DNA of 64,000 nt from Bacteroidales bacterium (GTDB taxonomy: Bacteria > Bacteroidota > Bacteroidia > Bacteroidales > UBA10428): positions 1 through 64,000 of the forward strand of contig JAFGBD010000047.1 of NCBI GenBank assembly GCA_016933335.1. Direction: 5' to 3'. Both the position numbers and the translations under genes were made by a program. The notes under the pieces are model-generated. The model ran no database searches, was not told where the DNA came from, and was given only the letters and a program-made list of their open reading frames with translations. Of this stretch, positions 1 to 10,438 are shown one piece after another; positions within the stretch are counted from its first letter, which is position 1, and the number at the start of each line of letters is the position of its first letter.

Positions 1-114
1 ATGAAGCTCAATTTCAGGCGGTTCCTTTACGGGGGGATTATCAGACTTCTCACAGGAGGTTAACAGACCTGCAGAAATCATTAAAACGGACAGGAATATG
101 ACATATTTTTTCAT
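1..114 (-). CDS. Putative lipoprotein, N-terminal fragment (runs off the window start)
   Basis: Reverse strand from ATG at 114: MKKYVIFLSVLMISAGLLTSCEKSDNPPVKEPPEIELH; signal peptide with LLTSC lipobox; open to the window edge. Confidence 0.6.
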   Translation of the reverse strand, partial: MKKYVIFLSVLMISAGLLTSCEKSDNPPVKEPPEIELH

Positions 115-438
115 GGTGACTGGTTTTTCTTGTTTGCTGGTTAGATGTATGGAATGGTTAAATGGTTGCTTTCCTTCATGCTTAGGCCGGCCTTTTCAAT
201 TGTTAACAGCACTGTTTTCCGTTGAAATTTCAAAAGACATGGCCTGGTAAATGCAGCATTTATATTAATAATGGTACCCGACCTTTACCGGTCTGCAAGT
301 TAGCAAGAATAAAATTCCTGAATTGTTTATTTATATAATAAATAAGGTTTAAATTCGTATAAATAGTATAGACATAAAAAATTAATATAAAACCATTTAA
401 GCTTAGGGTATATTCAATAATAAGACTATTAAACTACT

Positions 439-954
439 GTGAAGAAAATATCTTTTATACTGTTTGTTATTGTATTCTTTTCCGGATCTGTTTTTTCCCG
501 GAAAGCACCTGAATTCAAATTAACAAAAGATGGTATTGAACCTGTGGTCATCGAATTTGATACGAGTTATAGCGCAAATCTTATTTATACCAGGGTAAAA
601 GAATGGATCGCCCTGAATAATAAATACCCAAGTTCGGTAACCAGGATTGATAAAGAAGATTCACTGATAAAATTCAGCTGTTATTCAAAAGAAGCCTTTA
701 AAATCAAGGTAAATAACATTGATTACTGGCATGATATGCAATATACATTCATGGTTGAAATTAAAGATTTCAAATGCAGGATAACTTTCGCATCTGGCGA
801 AGACAGATATAAATTCTGGTATAACGATGACGGATCTTTGAAAGAAAGGTTCAAAGAATCAGAAGCTGCTTTTGAGAATACGGTCAACGAGACATTGACA
901 TCCCTTTACAATCATATTACAGGAGCTGATGTAGAGCAGAAAGACGATTGGTGA
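439..954 (+). CDS. Secreted hypothetical protein (DUF4468-like appearance)
   Basis: 171-aa ORF with GTG start, N-terminal signal peptide, followed by a terminator hairpin. Confidence 0.65.
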   Translation: MKKISFILFVIVFFSGSVFSRKAPEFKLTKDGIEPVVIEFDTSYSANLIYTRVKEWIALNNKYPSSVTRIDKEDSLIKFSCYSKEAFKIKVNNIDYWHDMQYTFMVEIKDFKCRITFASGEDRYKFWYNDDGSLKERFKESEAAFENTVNETLTSLYNHITGADVEQKDDW

Positions 955-1045
955 TTAGTTCCGCTTCCTTGTAAGTTTCTGAGGATTTGAAGACAATCTT
1001 TAATGTCTTTGAACAAACACTTTTCGACGATATTTACCCTTTGAA

Positions 1046-1086
1046 AAAAAGAGAAGGTATCCCGACTTTTGAGATACCTTCTTTTA
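1046..1086. terminator. Bidirectional intrinsic terminator between convergent genes
   Basis: Stem gaaggtatc / gataccttc flanked by A-run (left) and T-run (right). Confidence 0.75.
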
Positions 1087-1116
1087 TTATTTCAAACAAT
1101 TTTCTTATTGCATGAG

Positions 1117-3897
1117 TTATTCAACAACAATTCGCTGAATTAACTGCTCGCCCTCATGGGTTGAGATTTTAACCAGGTAAACGCCTTTTTCCAGTGTTAT
1201 TACAAGCGGAGTATTCGTATTACGATATTCGCGGGCAAATACAACCTTGCCAAGGAGATCGACTATTTTGATATTGAAATCATACAATTGTTCTGATTCA
1301 ACCATAAACTGACCCTTGGCAGGATTGGGGTATATTCTGAATGCATTTACCCGGCTCTCATCCAGCCCTGTTTCTGATTCTACGTTAATCTGGACTTCGT
1401 TCGAACTTGCATAGGTACTTTCACCTATGGTCACTTCACAAATGATATAATACGTTCCCTCCTCACTGAACATGGGTGTCAGGGTGTTATTCTGCTCTAC
1501 AGGATCGAACGGTTCATATCCTGATCCGGAGGTAGCTGATACTTTCCATTCATAGGAGTCTGCAGTTCCCGTAACTTCCACTGTGAGCACTGTTCCCGTT
1601 TCAAAAGGTTCGATCGTCTGGACATCACCCGGTGTAATTTCTACTGAGGAGACTGTTACGGCTACTTCGTTGGAAGTTACCGTACCAAATGATGTGGTCG
1701 TTGCTTCACAGATAATATAATATGATCCTGCTTCGTCAAATGATACTGCAAGAGCATCCGATGTCTGAGCAGGGTCGAATGCAGTGTAAGGCCCACCCTG
1801 TGTTGTTGCGTATTTCCATTGATATGCTGTTACATCATCGGTATTCACTCCCTCCAGGTTCAATACCTGGCCTACACCAACAGTTTGTTCACTGGTCGGC
1901 AATATACAGAAGCTTGTTGTAGCAACGGAAATATCATTTGCCTGATCGTAATATATTACGAGCTGACGTGTTGGATCTTCGGGATCGGACATTAACTGAC
2001 CTTTTGAAACAGCATACAGCAAACCGACATCATCACCGCTGACATACTCTCTTTTATCGCCATGGAATATCAGCTTGCCATGGTCGCTGATGTAAAATAC
2101 ACTCAGGGTGGTATCGGTGGCGAATCTCCAGAATTTAGCCCCTCCGTCAATTAGGCCGTCATCAGAGATCTTGATATACCGTGCACCCATCGAGCCGTTT
2201 TTGGCGCCAACAATGAAATCGGTGGTCATGATGATCTTACCGCCGGTCACTTCAACGCTCGGATCGCCGCTTTCAAGGCGTAACCTGCCATTGATGTGAA
2301 AAATGCCGCTGCGGACAATCAGGTTGCCACCAACGTAAACATCGGCACCCCTGTAAAGGGTATCGACAAGGCCGGGCATGTCAATAACAAATGTTGCCCC
2401 CTGGTTTACATTCAGACCGTTGATGTTGTGATAACCGGCTTCCGTAAGCACCGGTTTATTTACATACGGGGTATCAATTGTCAGTATGTTGGCGAATATT
2501 TTCGCATTGGGATCCCAGTTGAGCATGTTGGTGACCACGGTATCGGCAACTCCGGTCCATTCCAGCGTTGCTGAAGTTGCAGTATCATTTACAATGATCT
2601 GAACTTCACCGGTATTGTGTTCCAGTCCTCCGATTATGGACTGGCATATGACATAATAGGTATTAACGGCATCAAATACGGGCGTATATAATGTTTCGGT
2701 TTGTGCCGGAGTAAACGGCTGGTAATTCATACCCGAAGTAGTGCTGTACATCCATTCCCTGCTTGTGGCAGCGGTAAGCTCCTCTACTTCAAGTGTATTT
2801 CCTTCCTGGCCAACTTTTAATACCTGTATTCCGTCGGGACTGACCGAAACCTGGTCAGAAGAGACAATAAACATCACTTCGTTGGAGGTTTCTTTTACAA
2901 CGCCGTCTTTATAACCCTCGCATACAACCCAGAAATTGCCCGACGCATTAAACACCGGCACCAGGGTATCTGCTGTTTGATTTGGTGAGAATGAGGCATA
3001 AGGTCCTCCTGCTTGACTGGCATATTTCCAGACCACTGAATCCATGAGGGAATACCCCCTGTTATGGACAAGCCGAAGCACCCCGCCTTCAACGCCAAGT
3101 ACAAGATTCTGGATATCTTTCGGTTCTATCACCAGGATAGAATCGGGCCTTGAGGTAATATAGGTATAGTTGTCAAGGGAACTGTATTCCAGTACCAGGT
3201 CTCTTCCTGAGGGAGTTACAAGCTGTCCTTTGGCCATACGTGCTTCGGCGCCTGCCACCCAGTCACCTCTTATTTCAATTCTCCCGCTGTCCACCAGTGT
3301 AATGATGCCTTGTGTGGTATCTGACGGGAAACGGTCCGGAACAACGGTATTGGTATGTATAAGTTTTCCAGTGCCATAGATATTCATAAAACCCCCGAAT
3401 GCCGGTGAACTGCCATTGCCAAAGAACAGGTATTTGGTCGATTCAAAAGTTCCTCCGCTGTATATATTAACAACGGAGTTGGAGTCATCAATTTCGCATC
3501 GTCTGGCGCTGAAGATTCCTTTGAGAATTTCAATCGTACCAAACAGATTTGGAGTTTCAGTACTGATATAAAAATGGTCATCCGGGCTGTCCAGATCAAT
3601 TGTTATTAATCCGGTAGGGGATAACCACAAATTGTTCACTGTAACCTCTCCTCCGCCAACAACAGGAGTGTTGGTGAATTTACCTGCAGAGTCAATATCC
3701 AGAATATTGTCTGCAATAGCCAGCTGGGGATCCCAGTTGCTGGCATTGTTGGCATCAGAGTCAACAATGCCCGTCCAGGTAAGCGTATCCTGGGCACTGG
3801 CAGATTGCAATGAAAAAATCAGCGCCAGTGCCACGACAGTCATTCCTTTTAATAATAAAGCAAATGACTTTTTAAAGACAAGGTAATTCTGTTTCAT
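1117..3897 (-). CDS. Large secreted protein with Ig-like repeats and T9SS type A C-terminal sorting domain
   Basis: 926 aa; signal peptide; repeated 'WTGxxDxxxxNxxNWDP' blocks and Ig-like 'SNEVxVxVS / YYIICE' blocks; C-terminus 'FRIYPNPAKGQFMVES...GVYLVKISTHEGEQLIQRIVVE' is a Por-secretion tail. Confidence 0.85.
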   Translation of the reverse strand: MKQNYLVFKKSFALLLKGMTVVALALIFSLQSASAQDTLTWTGIVDSDANNASNWDPQLAIADNILDIDSAGKFTNTPVVGGGEVTVNNLWLSPTGLITIDLDSPDDHFYISTETPNLFGTIEILKGIFSARRCEIDDSNSVVNIYSGGTFESTKYLFFGNGSSPAFGGFMNIYGTGKLIHTNTVVPDRFPSDTTQGIITLVDSGRIEIRGDWVAGAEARMAKGQLVTPSGRDLVLEYSSLDNYTYITSRPDSILVIEPKDIQNLVLGVEGGVLRLVHNRGYSLMDSVVWKYASQAGGPYASFSPNQTADTLVPVFNASGNFWVVCEGYKDGVVKETSNEVMFIVSSDQVSVSPDGIQVLKVGQEGNTLEVEELTAATSREWMYSTTSGMNYQPFTPAQTETLYTPVFDAVNTYYVICQSIIGGLEHNTGEVQIIVNDTATSATLEWTGVADTVVTNMLNWDPNAKIFANILTIDTPYVNKPVLTEAGYHNINGLNVNQGATFVIDMPGLVDTLYRGADVYVGGNLIVRSGIFHINGRLRLESGDPSVEVTGGKIIMTTDFIVGAKNGSMGARYIKISDDGLIDGGAKFWRFATDTTLSVFYISDHGKLIFHGDKREYVSGDDVGLLYAVSKGQLMSDPEDPTRQLVIYYDQANDISVATTSFCILPTSEQTVGVGQVLNLEGVNTDDVTAYQWKYATTQGGPYTAFDPAQTSDALAVSFDEAGSYYIICEATTTSFGTVTSNEVAVTVSSVEITPGDVQTIEPFETGTVLTVEVTGTADSYEWKVSATSGSGYEPFDPVEQNNTLTPMFSEEGTYYIICEVTIGESTYASSNEVQINVESETGLDESRVNAFRIYPNPAKGQFMVESEQLYDFNIKIVDLLGKVVFAREYRNTNTPLVITLEKGVYLVKISTHEGEQLIQRIVVE

Positions 3898-4000
3898 AAT
3901 GTAAGTGTTTGGTTAATAGTTATGTTTATTAAAAAGTCAGAATGATGATAAAAAGCGTGTTGTTGTTTACATTAATTTATTGTCTTCATATAAGCATTAT

Positions 4001-5731
4001 TCATTTATTGCTATCCGGAAACGGCAAAAACCAGTTCTGGGGATCTAACAGTTTTGTCCTGACCGCTTCGGCTTCGGCATATCCCCCTTTCTGTAATTTC
4101 AGGTATATCCTGTCAGCCAAAAATTCCGGTTTACCTCGCCGCATTGCGATCCTGACAAGATCTTCCCATCTGTGTCCTTCAAAAGCAAGCTCACGGCCGG
4201 CCTCATCGATAATGTGATCTTCAAGAACCATCAGGGAGTCTTCACCAACAGGCACTTCGAGATTCTCCAGATAAACCCGCCCCCGTATTCCTGCATTTCT
4301 GTGCCACAAACCTCTGGCTCCTACAGGTATCTGACCACTTTCAGCCTTTCGGGCATCAAAGTCATACGGGTAAGGCAGCAGTGTCTGTTCAAGATAGGTT
4401 AAATCCGTTGCACCTTCCTGGCCGTAGTTTGTTTCGATACCGTTATTTATAAGAGAATAGGCAACTTTATGTTTCCCGTCGCGGTTGGCCGCTTCACAAT
4501 AGCGTAAATGCACGCCCCCGGCACGGTAAAGAAACCATTTTCCTTCTTTTTGAAAAGGTTCGTTCATGTTATAGTTCATGATAAACTTTGTTATCTCAGG
4601 TTGCCCGTTTATCATGGTATAAGATCCGGTATTGCCCCTGAAGTCACCTTTAAACCCGTTTCGCTGGATTTGTGCATTCCAGTTTTCCATGATGCTTGCC
4701 GAGGGTTTGAAATAATAATTACCTGCCGTAAGGGAAAAGAGCCTGATAAACGGATTTACAGGTTCATAATCATAATGATAAAAGATAACCCAATACCATT
4801 CGTTAAAAAAATCTGATGTCTGGTCCTCCATAAACATCCATGGCCAGTGATTGATGGCACTGTCTATGTTCCAGTAATAATACCGGTAGTAACCGCTGTT
4901 GTATTTATCCAGGGTATAAGGATCGCCGCTGTAAGGAACTTTATAGGAATCGAATTCATTCATGTCATTATCACGTTCCATGGCTGTTTTATAATATGAT
5001 GCGGCTGTTGTGTAGTTGTTCTTCCATAAATTCAAATCCCCGAGAAAGATTTCTTTATCAATAAAAATAAAACGCGTATAGTATCCGGCTACCGACTGAA
5101 CCAGATTTTCATCGTTGTATATTTTTTTATAAGGCAATGCCTCCATCAGAACAAGCAAGGTATCAATCATTTCTGACAGGTCCAGAACAGGATATGTTTC
5201 GTCATAAAGCGATGCCAGGTCGTCCACGTCGTCAATGGGATCCGTTATATAAGGGATACTTCCGTAATGGATGACCAGCTGATAAAAAAGCCAGCTTCGC
5301 AATGTTGCGATATCTGAATAGCGCTGGTTATAGTCGTCGGAAGATAGTCTTTTTTCCTGTGACATGATATAAAAATTACGCAGGATATCGTTACATTCAT
5401 TTATCAACCTGAAGAAAGGTTGCGGATCGGTGTACGGATTATCAGCTGTAACTTCATGCAGGTTCACCTGGCGAAGGAAATAATCTGCATTATTTGTAAT
5501 ATCCATCAGATCGGCTCTTAATTCATTCAGTATGATATAATGTGGTGCAAGTCCCATTAATTCTCCGTAAATACCATTTATAGCTGCATCGGCATCGTCT
5601 TTATCCTTGAAATGCTGCTCGGGTATGATAACTTCCTCGGGATTTACATCAAGATAATCGTCGCATGAGATCACAAAAACTGCAATCAATGCCGTAAAAA
5701 TTGCTTTTATCATCATTGTTTTTTCAGGCAT
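4001..5731 (-). CDS. RagB/SusD family nutrient uptake outer membrane lipoprotein
   Basis: 576 aa; lipoprotein signal 'AVFVISCDDYLDVNPEE'; 'ELAFEGHRWEDLVRIAMRRG' SusD C-terminal motif. Confidence 0.9.
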   Translation of the reverse strand: MPEKTMMIKAIFTALIAVFVISCDDYLDVNPEEVIIPEQHFKDKDDADAAINGIYGELMGLAPHYIILNELRADLMDITNNADYFLRQVNLHEVTADNPYTDPQPFFRLINECNDILRNFYIMSQEKRLSSDDYNQRYSDIATLRSWLFYQLVIHYGSIPYITDPIDDVDDLASLYDETYPVLDLSEMIDTLLVLMEALPYKKIYNDENLVQSVAGYYTRFIFIDKEIFLGDLNLWKNNYTTAASYYKTAMERDNDMNEFDSYKVPYSGDPYTLDKYNSGYYRYYYWNIDSAINHWPWMFMEDQTSDFFNEWYWVIFYHYDYEPVNPFIRLFSLTAGNYYFKPSASIMENWNAQIQRNGFKGDFRGNTGSYTMINGQPEITKFIMNYNMNEPFQKEGKWFLYRAGGVHLRYCEAANRDGKHKVAYSLINNGIETNYGQEGATDLTYLEQTLLPYPYDFDARKAESGQIPVGARGLWHRNAGIRGRVYLENLEVPVGEDSLMVLEDHIIDEAGRELAFEGHRWEDLVRIAMRRGKPEFLADRIYLKLQKGGYAEAEAVRTKLLDPQNWFLPFPDSNK

Positions 5732-5752
5732 ATATTTTTCGTTTTTTACTTA

Positions 5753-8700
5753 TTACAATCCTAATTTAATGCCGGCATACACTTTCATGGTTTGCGGCAT
5801 GAGTCCCGTATCTATACCCCTGTTAAGGGAATTTCCAAAATAACCGAATTCAGGATCCATGCCCAGGTAACTGGTCCATGTGAGTAAATTTTCACCTGTA
5901 ACAAATATCCGCATATCTTTTATCACTCTTTTCAATGGTATATCATAACTAAGTGTTACAGATTTTAAGCGGATGAATGAACCATCCTCGATCCAGCGGT
6001 CAGAAAACCTTGAGTTTCCTACAGGATCATTCCAGACTGCCCTTGGAACATTGGTTTCCTGTCCTTCGGCCTGCCACCTGTTAAGCATGGTTTCTGTCTG
6101 GTTATAATAGTTTTTCATTGATTCAAGCTGGTGTCTTACAAAATTGTACACCTCATTGCCATAGCTGAAAAACAGTGAAGCATCAAGGGTAAAGCCCCTG
6201 ACAGATATCCGGGTAAAAAACATCCCGGTGAAATCAGGATTGGGATCGCCGATTATTTGTTTATCATTATCATCGATGATACGATTACCACCATCCACAA
6301 ATTTAACGTCACCGGCACCCAGAGGTATGAGGTCGGTATTTGGCATCAGAACGCTTAAACCGTCGCTTTCAGCTTCTTCGGTTGTTGAATAAACGCCATC
6401 TGTTTTATACCCGTAAAACACACCCAGGGGCTGACCAACGGCGGTTAATATTTCTGCGTCATGAATTTTTGTTATGCGTTGTTGCCCGGGAAAACCAACT
6501 ACTTCGGATCTGTTTTTATCGATATTGAAACCAATATCGAACTGGTAAAGTTCTTTGTTTATAAGCCGTGTATTTATCATTAGTTCAATACCGGTATTTT
6601 TGATTTTTCCGTCATTCGCATAATATTCTGAAAATCCTGAATAAATATCAGCTTCTTTATAATTGACCAGGTTGTCGGTAATATGTTGATATACATCCGC
6701 AGTCAGCAAAAGCCGTTCGTTAAACAAGCTCAGGTCAATGCCTCCGTTGAGCTTTCGAACTGTTTCGTACTGCAGGTAAGGATTCCATAAATTACCCATA
6801 ACAAGGCCCTGAAGACTGTAAAAATTCTGCGAAACATAATATTTTTTTGACTGGTAATCCCCTATGTTATCATTGCCTGAAACACCGTAGCTCAGGCGCA
6901 ATTTCAGCAGGTCGATGAAATGAATACCGGAGAAAAAATCCTCTGAAGAAACCAGCCATCCGGCAGCAATTGAAGGAAAGAACCCGAATTTATGGTGAAA
7001 GAGGGACAACCCGTCTGCTTTTTCGCCAACACGGGAAGTACCGTCAAGAGCCATATTCGCTGTTAAGAAATACCTGGATTTAAAGTCATAATCAAGTGCC
7101 GCATAATAGGTGAGCCAGGTTGATGAGCTGATAAATCCCCCTGTCTGGTTAAGTTCCAGGTCTCCGGTACCGATACTTCTTGTTTCGTCATTCGGCGAAT
7201 TATGGCCTATGCCATAATCTTCCTGGAGCCTGTCGGATCCGGTACGAAATCCGGCAATGGCATGAAAATTATGAACATGATTGAACACGCGGTTGTATTT
7301 AATGCGCAGGTCATTGGTGAACATGATGTTCCTGTCAACCTGTTGTGCCATCGTGTTTTCTATCACGCCGAAATCGGTAGTGTCATCAACAACTCCCAGG
7401 TGAGGGACAAACAGGTTATCTCTTTTTTTATCAAAACTAAAACCGACCAGGTCGCTGATCGTGATGTTCTTGTTTACCGCATAATGAAAATCAAAAGAAC
7501 CGAAAATACGGTTATCAGTACTTACGGATGACATATCGTCGATGAGGGCCAGGGGGTTGCCAATCCCGAAAATATCTGCATCTTCAAAGTTAGGGGATGC
7601 GACACCGGCTGAACTTAGTTTGTAAGGATGCAGAAAGGGTGATTTTACAAGGCTGAGGAACACGGGGGCCTTGATCGTATCGTATCCGTCTATCGGGAGA
7701 TGTTGCTGCAGGTAGGCAAAGCCGATATTGGCATTCACTGAGAATTGATTTGAGATCGTAATGTCCGAATTAAAACGTAAAGTGTAACGGGAAACATTTG
7801 TGTTTTTAATAATCCCGTCGTTACTGAGATACCCGAGAGAAAGGGCATAAAGTGCCACATTATCGCCACCGGAGATCCTCAGGTTGAAGTTATTGATATA
7901 GCTGTCTTCATACATCAGGTCCTGCCAGTCGGTATTGTTATGATACCTGTAATATTCTGAATATGAATCATCTTCTATCATATAGGGCAATGACCGTATA
8001 TACTCTGATGACAGATTTCGCGAACAGAGCAATCCTGTCAGATAAGTCTTGTATTCATCATTATCAAGCATTTTGTAACGTATTCCCGGACTGTTATTCA
8101 TTCCTCCGTAAGCAATCAGGTCTATCTTGGTTTCCATTTGTTCAGAGTGACGGGTCTGGATATAAATAACCCCGTTACCGGCTTTTGCTCCGTACAGCGA
8201 ACTTGCGTCTTTAACCACGGTAATATTCTCGATATCGTTTATTTCGATATATGCCAGCGGATTATATGCAAAACCGCTTAAGACAGAATTACCGTATGTT
8301 TGATTATTATATATCATCCCGTCAATAATGATCAGGGGCGAGGTATTCAGATACAATGAAGATGCTCCCCGCAAAAGCATGGATGATCTTGCACCCGGCA
8401 TACCGGAAATTGGCCTTACAGATAAACCCGGAACAACACCCTGAATCCTTTTTTCAAATGTTACAGAAGGTTTTTTCCAGTATGAGCCGTTGTTATATAT
8501 TGTGGTGACTGACCGGTTTTCAAACATACCGGGTTTTTCCTGATCATAGGTTTTACTGGTCTGGCTGAATGACCTGTATCCGGGATCAAACAAAGATATT
8601 GTGAGGGAATCTTTTTTTACGGGAATTATTTTATCCTGGTATCCATCTGCTTTAATTACTAATGGTAATTCAAGGGAAGGCACTTCCATGCTAAAAATAC

Positions 8701-8887
8701 CAACACTATCAGTAATGGCAGCTGATACATCAAGGCAGGTGACATTTGCTCCGGCAACAGGTTTATTTGTTGCCGCATCAATAACCACTCCCCGGATATT
8801 CACATTTTCATTTTCCTGGCCAGAAATCCCGGTATGAATGATGGTTAGAATCAACCAACCCGTTATGAATATTTTTATTGATTGCAT
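5753..8887 (-). CDS. SusC/RagA family TonB-linked outer membrane protein
   Basis: 1044 aa; carboxypeptidase-like regulatory domain, plug domain 'VVKDASSLYGAKAGNGVIYIQTR', C-terminal beta-barrel. Confidence 0.92.
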   Translation of the reverse strand: MQSIKIFITGWLILTIIHTGISGQENENVNIRGVVIDAATNKPVAGANVTCLDVSAAITDSVGIFSMEVPSLELPLVIKADGYQDKIIPVKKDSLTISLFDPGYRSFSQTSKTYDQEKPGMFENRSVTTIYNNGSYWKKPSVTFEKRIQGVVPGLSVRPISGMPGARSSMLLRGASSLYLNTSPLIIIDGMIYNNQTYGNSVLSGFAYNPLAYIEINDIENITVVKDASSLYGAKAGNGVIYIQTRHSEQMETKIDLIAYGGMNNSPGIRYKMLDNDEYKTYLTGLLCSRNLSSEYIRSLPYMIEDDSYSEYYRYHNNTDWQDLMYEDSYINNFNLRISGGDNVALYALSLGYLSNDGIIKNTNVSRYTLRFNSDITISNQFSVNANIGFAYLQQHLPIDGYDTIKAPVFLSLVKSPFLHPYKLSSAGVASPNFEDADIFGIGNPLALIDDMSSVSTDNRIFGSFDFHYAVNKNITISDLVGFSFDKKRDNLFVPHLGVVDDTTDFGVIENTMAQQVDRNIMFTNDLRIKYNRVFNHVHNFHAIAGFRTGSDRLQEDYGIGHNSPNDETRSIGTGDLELNQTGGFISSSTWLTYYAALDYDFKSRYFLTANMALDGTSRVGEKADGLSLFHHKFGFFPSIAAGWLVSSEDFFSGIHFIDLLKLRLSYGVSGNDNIGDYQSKKYYVSQNFYSLQGLVMGNLWNPYLQYETVRKLNGGIDLSLFNERLLLTADVYQHITDNLVNYKEADIYSGFSEYYANDGKIKNTGIELMINTRLINKELYQFDIGFNIDKNRSEVVGFPGQQRITKIHDAEILTAVGQPLGVFYGYKTDGVYSTTEEAESDGLSVLMPNTDLIPLGAGDVKFVDGGNRIIDDNDKQIIGDPNPDFTGMFFTRISVRGFTLDASLFFSYGNEVYNFVRHQLESMKNYYNQTETMLNRWQAEGQETNVPRAVWNDPVGNSRFSDRWIEDGSFIRLKSVTLSYDIPLKRVIKDMRIFVTGENLLTWTSYLGMDPEFGYFGNSLNRGIDTGLMPQTMKVYAGIKLGL

Positions 8888-8896
8888 AGATCTGTT

Positions 8897-10420
8897 TTAT
8901 TCGAAGACAGGAATTAATTTTATATAGTCTAAAGTAATAGTAGTATTATTACCGCTGCCGGTGAGCTGCAACCAGATATCTTTACAGGTGACATACAGTT
9001 TTTCCCCTATATAAACTTCGCCGGAAGTTTCATAGGCAGTATCGGTAACCTGTATATAACCTGCATGTAATGGTGATAACGTGCCGAATGTAGGGATATC
9101 ATTTAAATATCCGGTAAATTGCACCTCACCTAATCTCTGTTCAATCGTATCAACTTCAGCACCATAATAGCGCCCGTTAAAATCGTCAACAGCTTTCCAG
9201 TAAAAATGATATCTCACGGAATTCACATAACCAACATGGTATCTTATCGCACCGGGATTGGCCAGATGATAATCAAGAACAAAATCATAACCCCCGGAAG
9301 CAAGTTCTTTCTGGCGGGTATAGCCTTTACGTCCGCCACCCGGATTGTAGACGATATATTTCTCATCATCTTCAGCTTCAATAATAATGGGCTGAATCCT
9401 GTCCTGCAGACGAACATCGCAATTGCTTAAAACCATTACAATACCATTGCTCAGAGAGTATGTTTGTTCGATTGCGCCTGCGCTTAACGGAATTTTTACA
9501 CCAAACAGGGAAATTAATGTATCAGGCGGATGAATGGTATCCACTATTCCTGAAAAAACAATATCCTTGCATATGTTCCATTTTGTCAGGCTGTCTGTTC
9601 GCAATTCATTATCAAGGTTATAATATGGTTTGAGTTTTTCAACTTCCTGTTCAAATACATTATCCTTCAGAAGGACTACGGTAAAAAGTGAATCTTCATT
9701 GCTTAAATCCCTGATCTGGTTAATGTAACTGTTATTCCATACCATACCTGTTGCCGTATCGTATACAGGCAAACCGGTTACAGGATCAACGCCGGTTTGT
9801 GTTGCTATATCCGGATCAAACACTTCACCTGTTAAAGAGTTCATATAACCGGTGTGCAAGGGACACAAGGCAGTGATTTCAATGAAGTCCCATATGTTGT
9901 TTTTGGGAATCAGGACTTTATCAATTACATGAAGCATGCCGTTGACAGCAGGAACATCGACAGGATCATGCAATGAAGCATCTTCAATTTTCAGGTTTTG
10001 AAGATCCAGGAGGAGGTTTTTCCCGCTATACATTTTAAGTTTAATGATTTCCTGCCCGGCGTTTGTATATGGATACCGGGAATAAACGATATGATGGGCA
10101 ACCAGAAGATTGAGCTTAACCGGGTCAGTCAGATAGTTTTCATCAAGATTACTTAATGCATCATTTGTTGGCGCCCACACCGTATACATTTGAGGGAGCA
10201 CCAGCATTTCATCCCATCCGGTTTCCTCCAGCAGTCCCGAAAAAGTTGAAAGATCAGGATCGTTTGAAATAACCTCCATCAGGTTTTCGGTTAAGGTATC
10301 GTCATTCAGCTTAACGTATTCATCCCACGGATCTTTGCATGACAGGCATATCATACTGATAAGTACCGGGATGCCGATCAGACATGATAACTTATGTTCT
10401 TTACGTATATTCATGATCAT
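8897..10420 (-). CDS. Fasciclin (FAS1) domain lipoprotein with C-terminal beta-sandwich-like region
   Basis: ORF given as 8897..10438 starts with TTG; ATG at 10420 (MIMNIRKEHK) is more likely. 'MYTVWAPTNDALSNL...NGMLHVIDKVLIP' FAS1 motif; lipobox 'ICLSC'. Confidence 0.82.
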   Translation of the reverse strand: MIMNIRKEHKLSCLIGIPVLISMICLSCKDPWDEYVKLNDDTLTENLMEVISNDPDLSTFSGLLEETGWDEMLVLPQMYTVWAPTNDALSNLDENYLTDPVKLNLLVAHHIVYSRYPYTNAGQEIIKLKMYSGKNLLLDLQNLKIEDASLHDPVDVPAVNGMLHVIDKVLIPKNNIWDFIEITALCPLHTGYMNSLTGEVFDPDIATQTGVDPVTGLPVYDTATGMVWNNSYINQIRDLSNEDSLFTVVLLKDNVFEQEVEKLKPYYNLDNELRTDSLTKWNICKDIVFSGIVDTIHPPDTLISLFGVKIPLSAGAIEQTYSLSNGIVMVLSNCDVRLQDRIQPIIIEAEDDEKYIVYNPGGGRKGYTRQKELASGGYDFVLDYHLANPGAIRYHVGYVNSVRYHFYWKAVDDFNGRYYGAEVDTIEQRLGEVQFTGYLNDIPTFGTLSPLHAGYIQVTDTAYETSGEVYIGEKLYVTCKDIWLQLTGSGNNTTITLDYIKLIPVFE

Positions 10421-10438
10421 AAATATCTTGTTTAACAA

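Noticed and set aside
3384-3599. Out-of-frame ORFs inside the 926-aa gene (e.g. 2895..3104, 3384..3599)
   Set aside because: Overlap the well-supported T9SS protein frame; no independent evidence.
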